A DNA stretch of 25,771 bases, from assembly GCA_003229755.1 (NCBI GenBank), contig QIFJ01000285.1, positions 1 through 25,771 of the forward strand, read 5' to 3'. Of this stretch, positions 15,444 through 22,651 are shown one piece after another. Source of the DNA: Pseudomonadota bacterium (lineage in GTDB: Bacteria > BMS3Abin14). The position numbers and the translations under genes were made by a program. The notes below the pieces were generated by a model. That model was not told the origin of the DNA. It worked only from the letters and a program-made list of their open reading frames with translations, and ran no database searches. Position 1 is the stretch's first letter. Each line of letters begins with the position of its first letter.

Positions 15444-17951
15444 ATGACCGATCTTTTGCAACCGATCAGCGCTCCCATAAATCAAGTAAATATCGAAGAC
15501 GAGATGAAAAACTCGTACATGGATTACGCCATGAGCGTGATCGTGGGAAGGGCGCTTCCCGACGTGAGGGATGGCCTAAAGCCTGTTCACCGGCGGACCC
15601 TGTTTGCCATGCACGAACTCGGCAACGCGTACAACAAACCCTACAAGAAGTCAGCGCGTATTGTTGGAGATGTCATAGGAAAATACCATCCCCACGGGGA
15701 TACAGCCGTTTATGACACTATAGTTCGTATGGCTCAGGACTTTTCTCTAAGGTACCTGTTGGTAGATGGTCAGGGTAATTTCGGGTCCGTTGACGGCGAT
15801 GCCGCGGCGGCCATGCGGTACACCGAGATACGTATGGGGCGCGTGGCAGGAGAGCTGCTGCAGGACATAGAAAAAGATACCGTTGAGTTCGGACCCAACT
15901 ACGACGATACCCTTACCGAACCCCTGGTCATGCCGGCTCGGTTTCCGAACCTCTTGGCCAACGGCACATCCGGAATCGCCGTGGGCATGGCGACGAATAT
16001 ACCACCCCACAACCTGACAGAACTTATCGAAACCTGCATCCTCCTGATAAAGAACCCCTCGTCCACGATCGATGACATTATGAAGATAATGCCGGGCCCC
16101 GATTTTCCTACAGGCGGCTTCATCTATGGAACCAAGGGAATAAGGGATGCGTACTCCACCGGCCGCGGTCATATACAGGTGCGAGCGAGGACCGTTATAG
16201 AGCGGCAGGAAAAGGGTAAGACCCGGATAGTCGTTACAGAACTTCCCTATCAGGTAAACAAGGCCAGGCTTGCCGAGAAGATCGCGGAGCTGGTCAAGGA
16301 AAAGAGGTTAGAGGGCATTGCCGACCTGAGGGACGAGTCCGACAGGGACGGCATGAGGCTGGTGATTGAAATAAAACGCGACGAGATCGCGGAGGTCCTG
16401 TTAAACCAGCTCTATTCCATGACCCAGATGAAAACAACCTTCGGCGTCCAGATGCTGGCGATCCACAGGAACCAACCGCTTCTTGCTGACATAAAGACCC
16501 TCCTCGGCCACTTCATCGATTTCAGGGTGGAGGTGGTAACGAGAAGGACCCGGTTCGAGCTTGACAAAGCCGAGGAGCGCGCCCACGTACTGGAGGGGCT
16601 CAAAGTTGCCCTGGACAACATCGATGCAGTTGTCAGGCTCATAAACAAATCAGCAGACGTGCCCGCTGCACGAGCCGGCCTGATCGAGAAGTTCGGCCTG
16701 TCAAAACAGCAGGCAAACGCGATACTGGAGATGCGCCTGTCCCGGTTGACAGGTCTTGAAAGGGAAAAGATAGACGAGGAACTCAAAGCCATAAAGAAGG
16801 AAATAAGGCGCCTCAAGGGGATTCTGGCTGACGAGGAGAAACTTTTTGCCGTGATCGTTGAAGAGCTTACCGAAATAAAGGAAAGGTACGGCGACGAACG
16901 GCGCACCGAGATCGTCAAGGAAACGGAGGAGCTGTCTTTAGAAGATCTCATCGTTGATGAGGAGATGCTTGTTACTGTTTCCCACGAAAGCTACCTTAAA
17001 AGAACCTCCACGAGGCTATACCGGAGCCAGCACCGTGGAGGCAAGGGGCTTACCGGCTTGGCCATGAAGGACAAGGATTTTGCCGAACACATCTTCGTGG
17101 CGACGAATCACAACTACATCCTTTTCTTCACCGACCGGGGAAGGGTCCACTGGCTCAAGGTTCACAAGATCCCCCAGCTTGGAAGGACTGCACGGGGCAA
17201 GCCCATCGTTAACATGCTCGACTTGGAGGACAAAGAGCAGGTAACAGCTTTCCTGCCCATAAAAGAGTTTTCCGATGACCTGTACGTTGTCATGGGAACG
17301 GAAAAGGGAGTTGTTAAGAAGACAGTCCTTTCTGCATTCGCCAACCCTCGCTTATCGGGGATCATCGCCATATCCCTGGACAAAAATGACCGTCTTATAA
17401 ATACAGCTATTACAGATGGCACAAAAGATCTGCTGATCTCCACATTCAAAGGCCAGGGAATCCGCTTCCATGAATCCGACGTGAGGCCCATGGGCAGGAC
17501 TGCCCGGGGAGTGCGGGGGATCAGGCTGGAAAAGGGAGACAGGGCTGTGGGTATGGAGGTAGTGAACGACACAGCCTACCTGCTTACCGTAACGGAAAAA
17601 GGGTTCGGAAAGCGTACAGCCATGAAGGATTACAACCCCATCAAGCGCGGCGGCAAGGGGGTACGCTCGGTGAGAGTCGTCTCCAAAGTGGGGAAACTGG
17701 TGGGCATCCTCCAGGTAGGATCCGAAGAGGAGATCATGGCTATTACCGACGCCGGGCGGCTGATCCGGATACCCGTGAATGGTATCTCCATTTATGGACG
17801 GAACTCCCAGGGCGTTAAGCTGATCGACATGACCGACACCAAAGAAAAGGTTGTTTCTGTGGCTCTTATCCAGGAGCCTGAAGCAGCTGCGGAAGGGGAC
17901 GCCACGGAAGGGGACGCCACGGAAGGGGAAGCCACGGAAGGGGAAGCTTGA
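15444..17951 (+). CDS. gyrA: DNA gyrase subunit A
   Basis: GyrA carries the DNA-breaking tyrosine and the DNA-wrapping C-terminal domain of gyrase. At 835 aa it shows GRALPDVRDGLKPVHRR, the quinolone-region motif HPHGDTAVYD (Thr 87 at the position that is Ser83 in E. coli, a natural variant in several lineages), and AAAMRYTEIRM with catalytic Tyr 126. A variant GyrA box HRGGKG opens the beta-pinwheel domain. The end is an acidic tail (AAAEG, then GDATE/GEATE units) coded by a 15-bp tandem repeat. The start ATG at 15444 gives the usual N-terminus. The stop overlaps the TTG start of the next gene (TTGA). Confidence 0.97.
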   Translation: MTDLLQPISAPINQVNIEDEMKNSYMDYAMSVIVGRALPDVRDGLKPVHRRTLFAMHELGNAYNKPYKKSARIVGDVIGKYHPHGDTAVYDTIVRMAQDFSLRYLLVDGQGNFGSVDGDAAAAMRYTEIRMGRVAGELLQDIEKDTVEFGPNYDDTLTEPLVMPARFPNLLANGTSGIAVGMATNIPPHNLTELIETCILLIKNPSSTIDDIMKIMPGPDFPTGGFIYGTKGIRDAYSTGRGHIQVRARTVIERQEKGKTRIVVTELPYQVNKARLAEKIAELVKEKRLEGIADLRDESDRDGMRLVIEIKRDEIAEVLLNQLYSMTQMKTTFGVQMLAIHRNQPLLADIKTLLGHFIDFRVEVVTRRTRFELDKAEERAHVLEGLKVALDNIDAVVRLINKSADVPAARAGLIEKFGLSKQQANAILEMRLSRLTGLEREKIDEELKAIKKEIRRLKGILADEEKLFAVIVEELTEIKERYGDERRTEIVKETEELSLEDLIVDEEMLVTVSHESYLKRTSTRLYRSQHRGGKGLTGLAMKDKDFAEHIFVATNHNYILFFTDRGRVHWLKVHKIPQLGRTARGKPIVNMLDLEDKEQVTAFLPIKEFSDDLYVVMGTEKGVVKKTVLSAFANPRLSGIIAISLDKNDRLINTAITDGTKDLLISTFKGQGIRFHESDVRPMGRTARGVRGIRLEKGDRAVGMEVVNDTAYLLTVTEKGFGKRTAMKDYNPIKRGGKGVRSVRVVSKVGKLVGILQVGSEEEIMAITDAGRLIRIPVNGISIYGRNSQGVKLIDMTDTKEKVVSVALIQEPEAAAEGDATEGDATEGEATEGEA

Positions 17952-18745
17952 AGAGAGCCTTCGCAAGACTCTTTCTTCTGATCGCTTGTCTAACTATCAT
18001 TTTTTCCTGCAGCGGCGGTGAGGAAGCGGAGCTTTCCAGCCGGGCAATGGCGGCCCTGGACGCGAACCAGCCTGGTGTGGCCGTGTCCATCCTCACGGAT
18101 ATTCTTGTAAAATATCCGAAGTCCAAACAGGTGGAGGAGGCTCTCTTCCAGAGAGCCCTTATCTACTCCCTTTATATGAGTAAATACATGAACGCGATTA
18201 ATGACTATCGCGAACTTCTCAAGCGGTTCCCCAAAGGCGAAAGAGCCATGGAGTCTCAGCTCCAGATAGCCCGGATCTACGAGTTCAAACTGGATAACTG
18301 CGCCAGGGCGATAGTGGAATACTACAGGCTGATAACCGCTTTCGATACAGTAGTTAACGACGACAACCACCAGTACAGGATCGCTGAGTGTTACTATAAG
18401 CTTCTCCAGCTCGAACAGGCCAAGATCGAGTACCGTACCCTCATCGAACGCTACCCCGCATCGGACTTGGTGGATGACTCATATTTCCAGCTCGCGGGTA
18501 TCACACAATCCAAGGGCCAGCTACCGGAAGCCGAACGCGCCTGGAGGAACTTCCTCATCAGGTACCCGGAAGGGGAGCTTTTCCTGGATGCCAAGTTCAA
18601 TCTGGCCGCCACCCTGGAAGAAGAGGAGAAACTCGAAGAGTCCCTTGAGCTTTACCAGGAGATCTTTGATAAGTACGATAACAAGGAGATGGTGAGCTGG
18701 AGAATTGAAAAAGTGCGAGACAGAATTAAATCCAGAGGTAGATAG
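17948..18745 (+). CDS. TPR-containing outer-membrane lipoprotein, BamD/YbgF-like
   Basis: The 265-aa product begins with a basic stretch, a hydrophobic segment and a Cys followed by SGGE (IFSC, Cys 21; an earlier LIAC at Cys 14 is also possible), indicating a lipoprotein signal. The rest consists of helical tetratricopeptide-type repeats with the recurring pattern of a YP or FP turn (KYPKSKQVEEALFQRA; RFPKGERAMESQLQIA; RYPASDLVDDSYFQLA; RYPEGELFLDAKFNLA). These are found in BamD, the CpoB/YbgF group and related scaffold proteins. It is about the size of BamD, but I cannot assign that role. The TTG start at 17948 overlaps the gyrA stop, and the GGAAGGGG in the gyrA tandem repeat acts as its ribosome binding site, implying coupled translation. 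Confidence 0.82.
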   Translation: MKRAFARLFLLIACLTIIFSCSGGEEAELSSRAMAALDANQPGVAVSILTDILVKYPKSKQVEEALFQRALIYSLYMSKYMNAINDYRELLKRFPKGERAMESQLQIARIYEFKLDNCARAIVEYYRLITAFDTVVNDDNHQYRIAECYYKLLQLEQAKIEYRTLIERYPASDLVDDSYFQLAGITQSKGQLPEAERAWRNFLIRYPEGELFLDAKFNLAATLEEEEKLEESLELYQEIFDKYDNKEMVSWRIEKVRDRIKSRGR

Positions 18746-18759
18746 GCTTATTTTCGCCA

Positions 18760-18895
18760 CTGAGGCACGGAGGACACGGAGAAAACCAGAGGGCTTGGTT
18801 CACGCAAAGGCGCAAAGCTCGCAAAGAAAAGCCTTGATGTGGGTTTCACATAAAGAAATAAGAGCTTTCAACACAGGGTTTCACAGGGGCAGACG
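18760..18895 (+). repeat. CACGGAGG / GCAAAGGCGCAAAG intergenic repeat block
   Basis: CACTGAGGCACGGAGGACAC (18762-18781) and CACGCAAAGGCGCAAAG (18800-18816) belong to short repeats common in environmental bacterial genomes. Inverted counterparts lie at 21424-21500. The 376-bp gap 18746-19121 holds only this block, a CACAGGGTTTCACAGGGG stretch (18872-18889) and the operator array. Confidence 0.65.
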
Positions 18896-19050
18896 GGGGT
18901 ACATACCGCACACAAAGAGAGTAAGGATATTGGGGCAATTGCTTTGCATAACACCATGTTCACACGTACCAACTCAAGAGTACACCAATAAAAATCAAAT
19001 TATCCGCACGCAAACCCCTAATAACATTAAACAATTGGCGATATATACAA

Positions 19051-19094
19051 TTTACTCAAAGTATTGAGTAAATTTACTCACTCTGTTGAGTAAA
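19051..19094. promoter_or_regulatory. Four-half-site TTTACTCA palindrome array before the ATPase gene
   Basis: TTTACTCAA (19051-19059) faces TTGAGTAAA (19064-19072); TTTACTCA (19073-19080) then faces TTGAGTAAA (19086-19094). These are two back-to-back palindromes with 4- to 5-nt spacers in 44 bp. They end 27 bp before the ATPase start codon, where a promoter or leader would be. The geometry suggests an operator for two dimers, or mRNA hairpins that affect translation. The binding protein is unknown. Confidence 0.7.
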
Positions 19095-19121
19095 TTGTAA
19101 TGCTGTGGTAAGGTTCAGTAC

Positions 19122-20324
19122 ATGGAAACCACCTACAGACGTCCAGCATTTAATACCCTCATGACCCGATTAAAGGAGCCGCGCAAATTCATTCAGGTTC
19201 TGGCTGGTCCTCGGCAAACCGGCAAAACCACTCTTGCACAACAGGTCATGAAGGCTATCAATATGGCCTCTCTTATGCAAACAGCTGATTCACCCACATT
19301 GAGGGACAGCGTATGGATCGAACAGGTATGGAATAATGCTCGCAGACAGACAAGACTCGAGGGAAAGCGAAGGGAATTTCTCCTTGTGCTAGACGAGGTT
19401 CAAAAGGTGCCGGGATGGCAAGAGACTGTTAAGCGGCTGTGGGATGAAGATTCAGCAGAAGGCATTCCTGTTAAAGCCGTTATCCTGGGCTCTTCTCCGT
19501 TATTAATGCAGAAGGGCCTTACTGAGAGCCTGGCAGGCCGGTTTGAGCTTATCCATATCACACACTGGCTTTACACAGAGATGAAAAAAGCTTTCGGGTG
19601 GGATTTAGAACAATACCTGTTCTTTGGAGGGTATCCGGGTGCCGCACTGTTAATAGAGGATCAAATAAGGTGGTCTGATTATATTAATGACTCTCTGGTT
19701 GAGACAACTATTTCGAGAGATATTTTTCTTATGACCAATATCCAGAAGCCAGCCCTCTTAAGGAGGCTCTTCCAGTTAGGCTGCGATTACTCTGGGCAAA
19801 TTCTTTCTTACAACAAAATGCTCGGACAGCTCCAAGATGCCGGCAACACTACGACTTTGGCAGAGTACCTTAAGCTATTATCGGGAGCTGGAATGCTTAC
19901 AGGCATTGAAAAATACTCTGGGAGCCAAGTCCGCCGAAGAGCTTCGAGCCCAAAGCTTAATGTGCTTAATACATCTTTTATTACATCTCAGAATATCCAT
20001 TCAATTGATGTAGCACAGAACGATCCGGCATTCTGGGGCCGACTGGTTGAGTCGGCTATTGGTGCACACTTGATAAATTCCTCTATGCACTCCAAGGTCG
20101 AAGTTTTTTACTGGCGAGACAGGAATAAAGAAGTAGATTTTGTGCTTCGCTTAGGGGATCGTTTAGCGGCTATTGAAGTTAAAAGCGGAAGGAACAAAGG
20201 TATCTTGCCGGGAATGGAAGTATTTAATAAGAAATTTGCTCCCGTTGTAAAGCTTCTTGTAGGCGAAGGGGGTGTTTCAATAAAGGAGTTTCTCAGCAGG
20301 CCTGCATCTCATTGGTTGGAGTAG
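19122..20324 (+). CDS. AAA-family ATPase with DUF4143 C-terminal domain
   Basis: The 400-aa protein has an N-terminal P-loop ATPase domain (AAA_14 type) with Walker A AGPRQTGKTT (28-37), Walker B FLLVLDEVQKVPGW and sensor-like ILGSSPLLMQKG...ESLAGRF. A helical middle follows, then a DUF4143 domain ending in EVDFVLRLGD and AAIEVKSG. The spaced E-D and E-x-K resemble the PD-(D/E)XK nuclease fold, to which DUF4143 has been related. These ATPases are widespread, often mobile or patchy, and their role is not established. The ATG at 19122 follows a TTTACTCA operator array. The gene is more AT-rich than the gyrase genes and lies in a segment bounded by inverted repeats, suggesting recent acquisition. 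Confidence 0.88.
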   Translation: METTYRRPAFNTLMTRLKEPRKFIQVLAGPRQTGKTTLAQQVMKAINMASLMQTADSPTLRDSVWIEQVWNNARRQTRLEGKRREFLLVLDEVQKVPGWQETVKRLWDEDSAEGIPVKAVILGSSPLLMQKGLTESLAGRFELIHITHWLYTEMKKAFGWDLEQYLFFGGYPGAALLIEDQIRWSDYINDSLVETTISRDIFLMTNIQKPALLRRLFQLGCDYSGQILSYNKMLGQLQDAGNTTTLAEYLKLLSGAGMLTGIEKYSGSQVRRRASSPKLNVLNTSFITSQNIHSIDVAQNDPAFWGRLVESAIGAHLINSSMHSKVEVFYWRDRNKEVDFVLRLGDRLAAIEVKSGRNKGILPGMEVFNKKFAPVVKLLVGEGGVSIKEFLSRPASHWLE

Positions 20325-20341
20325 AGATATAGATTGTTAAA

Positions 20342-20772
20342 ATGGCTGTTAAAGAGGCAAATATGAAAAATGATGAGCAAAATAGCAGAAAAGAGTACTT
20401 AAATGAGAGAGAGCTGCTTATAAAAACTGAAAATGAAATGTCTAAAAGCTTTGACAGAGCGATGATTACACTTTCTGCAGGAGCACTAGCCTCTTCCATT
20501 ACTTTCATTGACAAGCTTGTCGCTTCTATTATTGCTGGAAGGGTTTATTTAATATTGTCATGGATAGGATTTGTTGTGGCTTTGCTGTCAATATTAATTT
20601 CTTTTTTGTTGAGCCAAAGTGCATTCAGGAAGCAGAGATAAATCCTGGATCATGTATATGCTGGCGAAGGAAACCAGAGTAGGAATTGCTATTCAATAAT
20701 AACAAAAAGGAAGCCACAAACTGGAACAGGCAGGCCCAAAAAGAAATCAACCTAAGTAACAGAAGCAATTAA
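20342..20772 (+). pseudogene. Broken two-helix membrane protein gene
   Basis: An open frame 20342-20641 codes a charged N-terminus (NERELLIKTENEMSKSFDRA) and two membrane helices (MITLSAGALASSITFIDKLV; YLILSWIGFVVALLSILISF), ending SQSAFRKQR. The better start is ATG 20363, with AGAGG upstream. After the TAA the same frame continues ILDHVYAGEGNQS, and a shifted frame then reads NNNKKEATNWNRQAQKE up to a stop at 20770. From memory, intact relatives run on as KQREILD, so a GAA-to-TAA nonsense change plus a frameshift has probably removed the last part. Function is unknown. It follows the ATPase gene by 17 bp and has similar AT-rich composition. Confidence 0.6.
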
Positions 20773-20839
20773 TATAAGATCTTGGGTCGAACCTGTTAGG
20801 CAAATTACGTAATTGTGAGCATAAAAAGGTACACAGGAT

Positions 20840-21364
20840 TTGTATCTTTTTGAGGCGATCATCAGGCCGGCAAGGTGGAAGGACTTTCCCCCTGACTTCA
20901 AGATGGGGTTCAAGATGTTCCGTGCCCCGGGTCTTGGGTGGCTGCTGATCGCTGTTATGAATGTCTTCATAAACAAGCTCCTTCCGGAAGCGGTGGTCCG
21001 ATCCCTCACCGAGGAGGAAATGGGACTCTACCGGGAGCCCTTTCCCGATATCCGCAGCCGTCGGCCCATCCACCGGTGGCCCAATGAGATCCCCATAGAC
21101 GGTAAGCCTGCGGATGTCCACCAGGCCGTAACGGATTTCAGTGCGTGGCTCACACAAACAGAACTTCCGAAGCTTCTCTTTTATGCCGATCCCGGGGGCA
21201 TTATCCGTGAGAAGCAGATCGATTGGTGTCGAACCAAAATGAAGAATCTATCGACAATAGATATAGGACCCGGGATTCATTATCTTCAGGAGGACAACCC
21301 CCATCTCATCGGCGAAGAATTAGCAAGGTGGCTTAACAGGCTCACTGATCCGGGTGTTACATAA
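20840..21364 (+). pseudogene. Haloalkane dehalogenase remnant, N-terminal half missing
   Basis: The readable frame matches the C-terminal part of the alpha/beta-hydrolase haloalkane dehalogenases (LinB/DhaA group). It starts at FEAIIRP, continues through the cap region (FRAPGLG; LPEAVVRSLTEEEMGLYREPFP; SRRPIHRWPNEIPIDG) and LPKLLFYADPGGII, and ends with the catalytic-His motif GPGIHYLQEDNPHLIGEELARWL. The nucleophile Asp motif (HDWG type) and the whole first half are absent. The frame is closed by a stop just upstream of the homology, so only about 170 of roughly 300 residues remain and no activity is expected. The TTG at 20840 has no good ribosome binding site. The 5' truncation lies next to the AT-rich ATPase segment, which may mark the insertion point. 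Confidence 0.82.
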
Positions 21365-21423
21365 AAAGGAAGATTGCTTCATCATTTATGATCGTTTAAA
21401 TGGCCATGGCTTTTACCAAAGAC

Positions 21424-21502
21424 CCTCCTCCGTGCCTCCGTGGTGAACCCAAAGCCAAGGTTTAGCTCTGTGCTCTCAGTGACCTCTGTGGTTTAAGACC
21501 CA
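21424..21502 (-). repeat. Inverted counterpart of the CACGGAGG repeat block
   Basis: On the minus strand this reads TTCACCACGGAGGCACGGAG (from 21447 to 21428), and further up ACCACAGAGGTCACTGAGAG. The first matches CACTGAGGCACGGAGGAC at 18762 in inverted orientation. Together the two blocks bracket the ATPase, broken-gene and dehalogenase-remnant segment. Confidence 0.6.
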
Positions 21503-21511
21503 ATAAAACCC

Positions 21512-21542
21512 TTGCACTATTAATTCATTTGACGTATATAAT
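21512..21542 (+). promoter_or_regulatory. Likely promoter of the cold-shock gene
   Basis: TTGCAC (21512-21517) and TATAAT (21537-21542) form a sigma70-type promoter. The -10 is perfect, the spacer of 19 bp is long. Initiation near 21549 would give a leader of about 160 nt before the csp start, typical of cold-shock mRNAs. Confidence 0.55.
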
Positions 21543-21546
21543 CTCT

Positions 21547-21569
21547 CGCCGGTGGGATTTGCCACGGCG
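21547..21569 (+). promoter_or_regulatory. 5' hairpin of the cold-shock leader
   Basis: CGCCGGTGG (21547-21555) pairs with CCACGGCG (21562-21569) around GATTTG, with one bulged G. It sits at the expected transcript 5' end, where it could protect the mRNA. Confidence 0.5.
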
Positions 21570-21615
21570 TAATCAGGTTTTGTAGGTACGGATAAGCTTT
21601 ATTGAGGATAATCTG

Positions 21616-21653
21616 AAGGTCCCGTGCTTTATGTTCCGGGGCCTTTTGTTTTG
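21616..21653 (+). terminator. Terminator-like hairpin inside the cold-shock leader
   Basis: AAGGTCCCG (21616-21624) pairs with CGGGGCCTT (21637-21645), nine pairs with one G-U, followed by TTTTGTTTT. It lies about 60 nt before the csp start codon and downstream of the proposed promoter, so it may attenuate the gene. Alternatively it ends an upstream transcript and the csp promoter lies further down. Confidence 0.65.
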
Positions 21654-21709
21654 CGAATCAGAATCGCTGTTCCGGAAAACTACAAAGAACAGAACAAAGG
21701 AGAAGTAAA

Positions 21710-21910
21710 ATGGCAGAAGGAACAGTAAAGTGGTTTAATGAGGCAAAAGGTTTCGGATTCATCGAGCAGTCTGAAGGCCCGGACGTATTTGTTCATTTTT
21801 CGGCTATTGCGGCCGAGGGTTTCAAGACCCTGGACGAGGGTCAGCGTGTGACCTTCGATGTAGAAGACGGCCCCAAGGGTCCTCAGGCCAGCAACGTTGT
21901 TAGCCTGTAA
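21710..21910 (+). CDS. Cold-shock protein, CspA family
   Basis: The 66-aa cold-shock domain begins MAEGTVKWFNEAKGFGFIEQ and contains the RNA-binding motifs KGFGFI (RNP1) and VFVHFSAI (RNP2), with the closing GPKGPQASNVV. Such proteins melt RNA secondary structure and act as RNA chaperones or antiterminators, in the cold or constitutively. The start is fixed by AAAGGAGAA just upstream. The gene is monocistronic: it has its own promoter, a long structured leader and an intrinsic terminator. Confidence 0.95.
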   Translation: MAEGTVKWFNEAKGFGFIEQSEGPDVFVHFSAIAAEGFKTLDEGQRVTFDVEDGPKGPQASNVVSL

Positions 21911-21930
21911 GTTAAACTACTGGTAAACCA

Positions 21931-21972
21931 AAAAAGGCTCCGCGGCATCGAATGCTTCGGAGCCTTTTTTTT
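21931..21972 (+). terminator. Intrinsic terminator of the cold-shock gene
   Basis: AAAAAGGCTCCG (21931-21942) pairs with CGGAGCCTTTTT (21958-21969), and the T-run continues to 21972. The A-tract on the left makes it potentially active in both directions. Confidence 0.9.
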
Positions 21973-22002
21973 GAGTGGATTTGCCGGTCAATATATAATA
22001 AA

Positions 22003-22121
22003 TGGGTTCCGCTAAAAACCACCTCGCTTTCAGAGTCCCCCTTTAACTTCGCTTCGTGATTCACCAAAGCCCCGGCCTGATGAATACACAATAGGGATAT
22101 TCCACCAACTACTTCGGAGAT
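22003..22121 (-). repeat. Composite repeat: type A arm joined to a type B arm
   Basis: GTGATTCACCAAAGCCCCGG at 22056-22075 is the type A arm (inverted) with the adjacent loop start. The opposite end, TGGGTTCCGCTAAAAACC (22003-22020), resembles the type B arm TGGGTTCCGGTAAAAG. The loop between them is the shared type, diverged. The tag ACCAACTACTTCGGAGAT lies at 22104-22121. This copy cannot form a long hairpin because its arms do not match each other. Confidence 0.7.
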
Positions 22122-22154
22122 GGCTCCCTTTTTCTGTTTACAGTAAGCCGATTT

Positions 22155-22181
22155 ATCCATTATCCTTAATGGATAATGGAT
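22155..22181. promoter_or_regulatory. Perfect palindrome over the start of the small membrane protein gene
   Basis: ATCCATTATCC (22155-22165) and GGATAATGGAT (22171-22181) are perfect inverted repeats around TTAAT. The ATG at 22176 lies in the right arm. It could hide the start codon in an mRNA hairpin or be an operator. Confidence 0.6.
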
Positions 22182-22397
22182 TATTACGTTTCCCTCGCTA
22201 TCGCATTGCTGGCGCTGACATTAGGAGTGCTTTGCGCCATCTTTCCAAGATGGGTGCTCCAGGTCGTGTGCAGGCATGCTTCTGCCTACATGAAAGAAGA
22301 TCTGACCGCTGATCCCACTTATATATATATGTTCCGGTTCTACGGGCTTGCTGCCGCGGGGCTTGGTCTTTATGCTCTGTACCAGGTCCTTACATGA
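22176..22397 (+). CDS. Small two-helix membrane protein, unknown function
   Basis: The 73-aa product begins MDYYVSLAIALLALTLGVLC, the first membrane helix. A short loop (RHASAYMKEDLTADPTYIYMFR) and a second helix (FYGLAAAGLGLYALYQVL) follow. It resembles small uncharacterised integral-membrane families (possibly the DUF6199 type), which I cannot confirm. No Shine-Dalgarno sequence is visible, and the start codon is inside an 11-bp palindrome. It stands alone between a repeat and the porin gene. Confidence 0.65.
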   Translation: MDYYVSLAIALLALTLGVLCAIFPRWVLQVVCRHASAYMKEDLTADPTYIYMFRFYGLAAAGLGLYALYQVLT

Positions 22398-22651
22398 CAG
22401 GATCAGATACGAAAATGTTAAAAAACCGACAGCGAAACCATCCCTGACTTGCAACGGTCGACATATCGTTTAAACTTATACCTAAGCCTTCTTGAAAACC
22501 TCGCAGTAATCTCACCCAATTGGAGCCTTCGCTAATTTGAACCCCGGAAGTATGGAGAGGGAGACAGCGGAACATGTGCCAGTTCCGGAAAATTGGAACT
22601 TTTCAGGAAGCTGAGAACAGAATTCCGTTTAGCGTGCGAAGGAGGTAGGTG

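Noticed and set aside
21529..21542. TTGACG as -35 for the cold-shock promoter
   Set aside because: It lies only about 2 bp from the TATAAT, so it cannot pair with it; TTGCAC further upstream is used instead.
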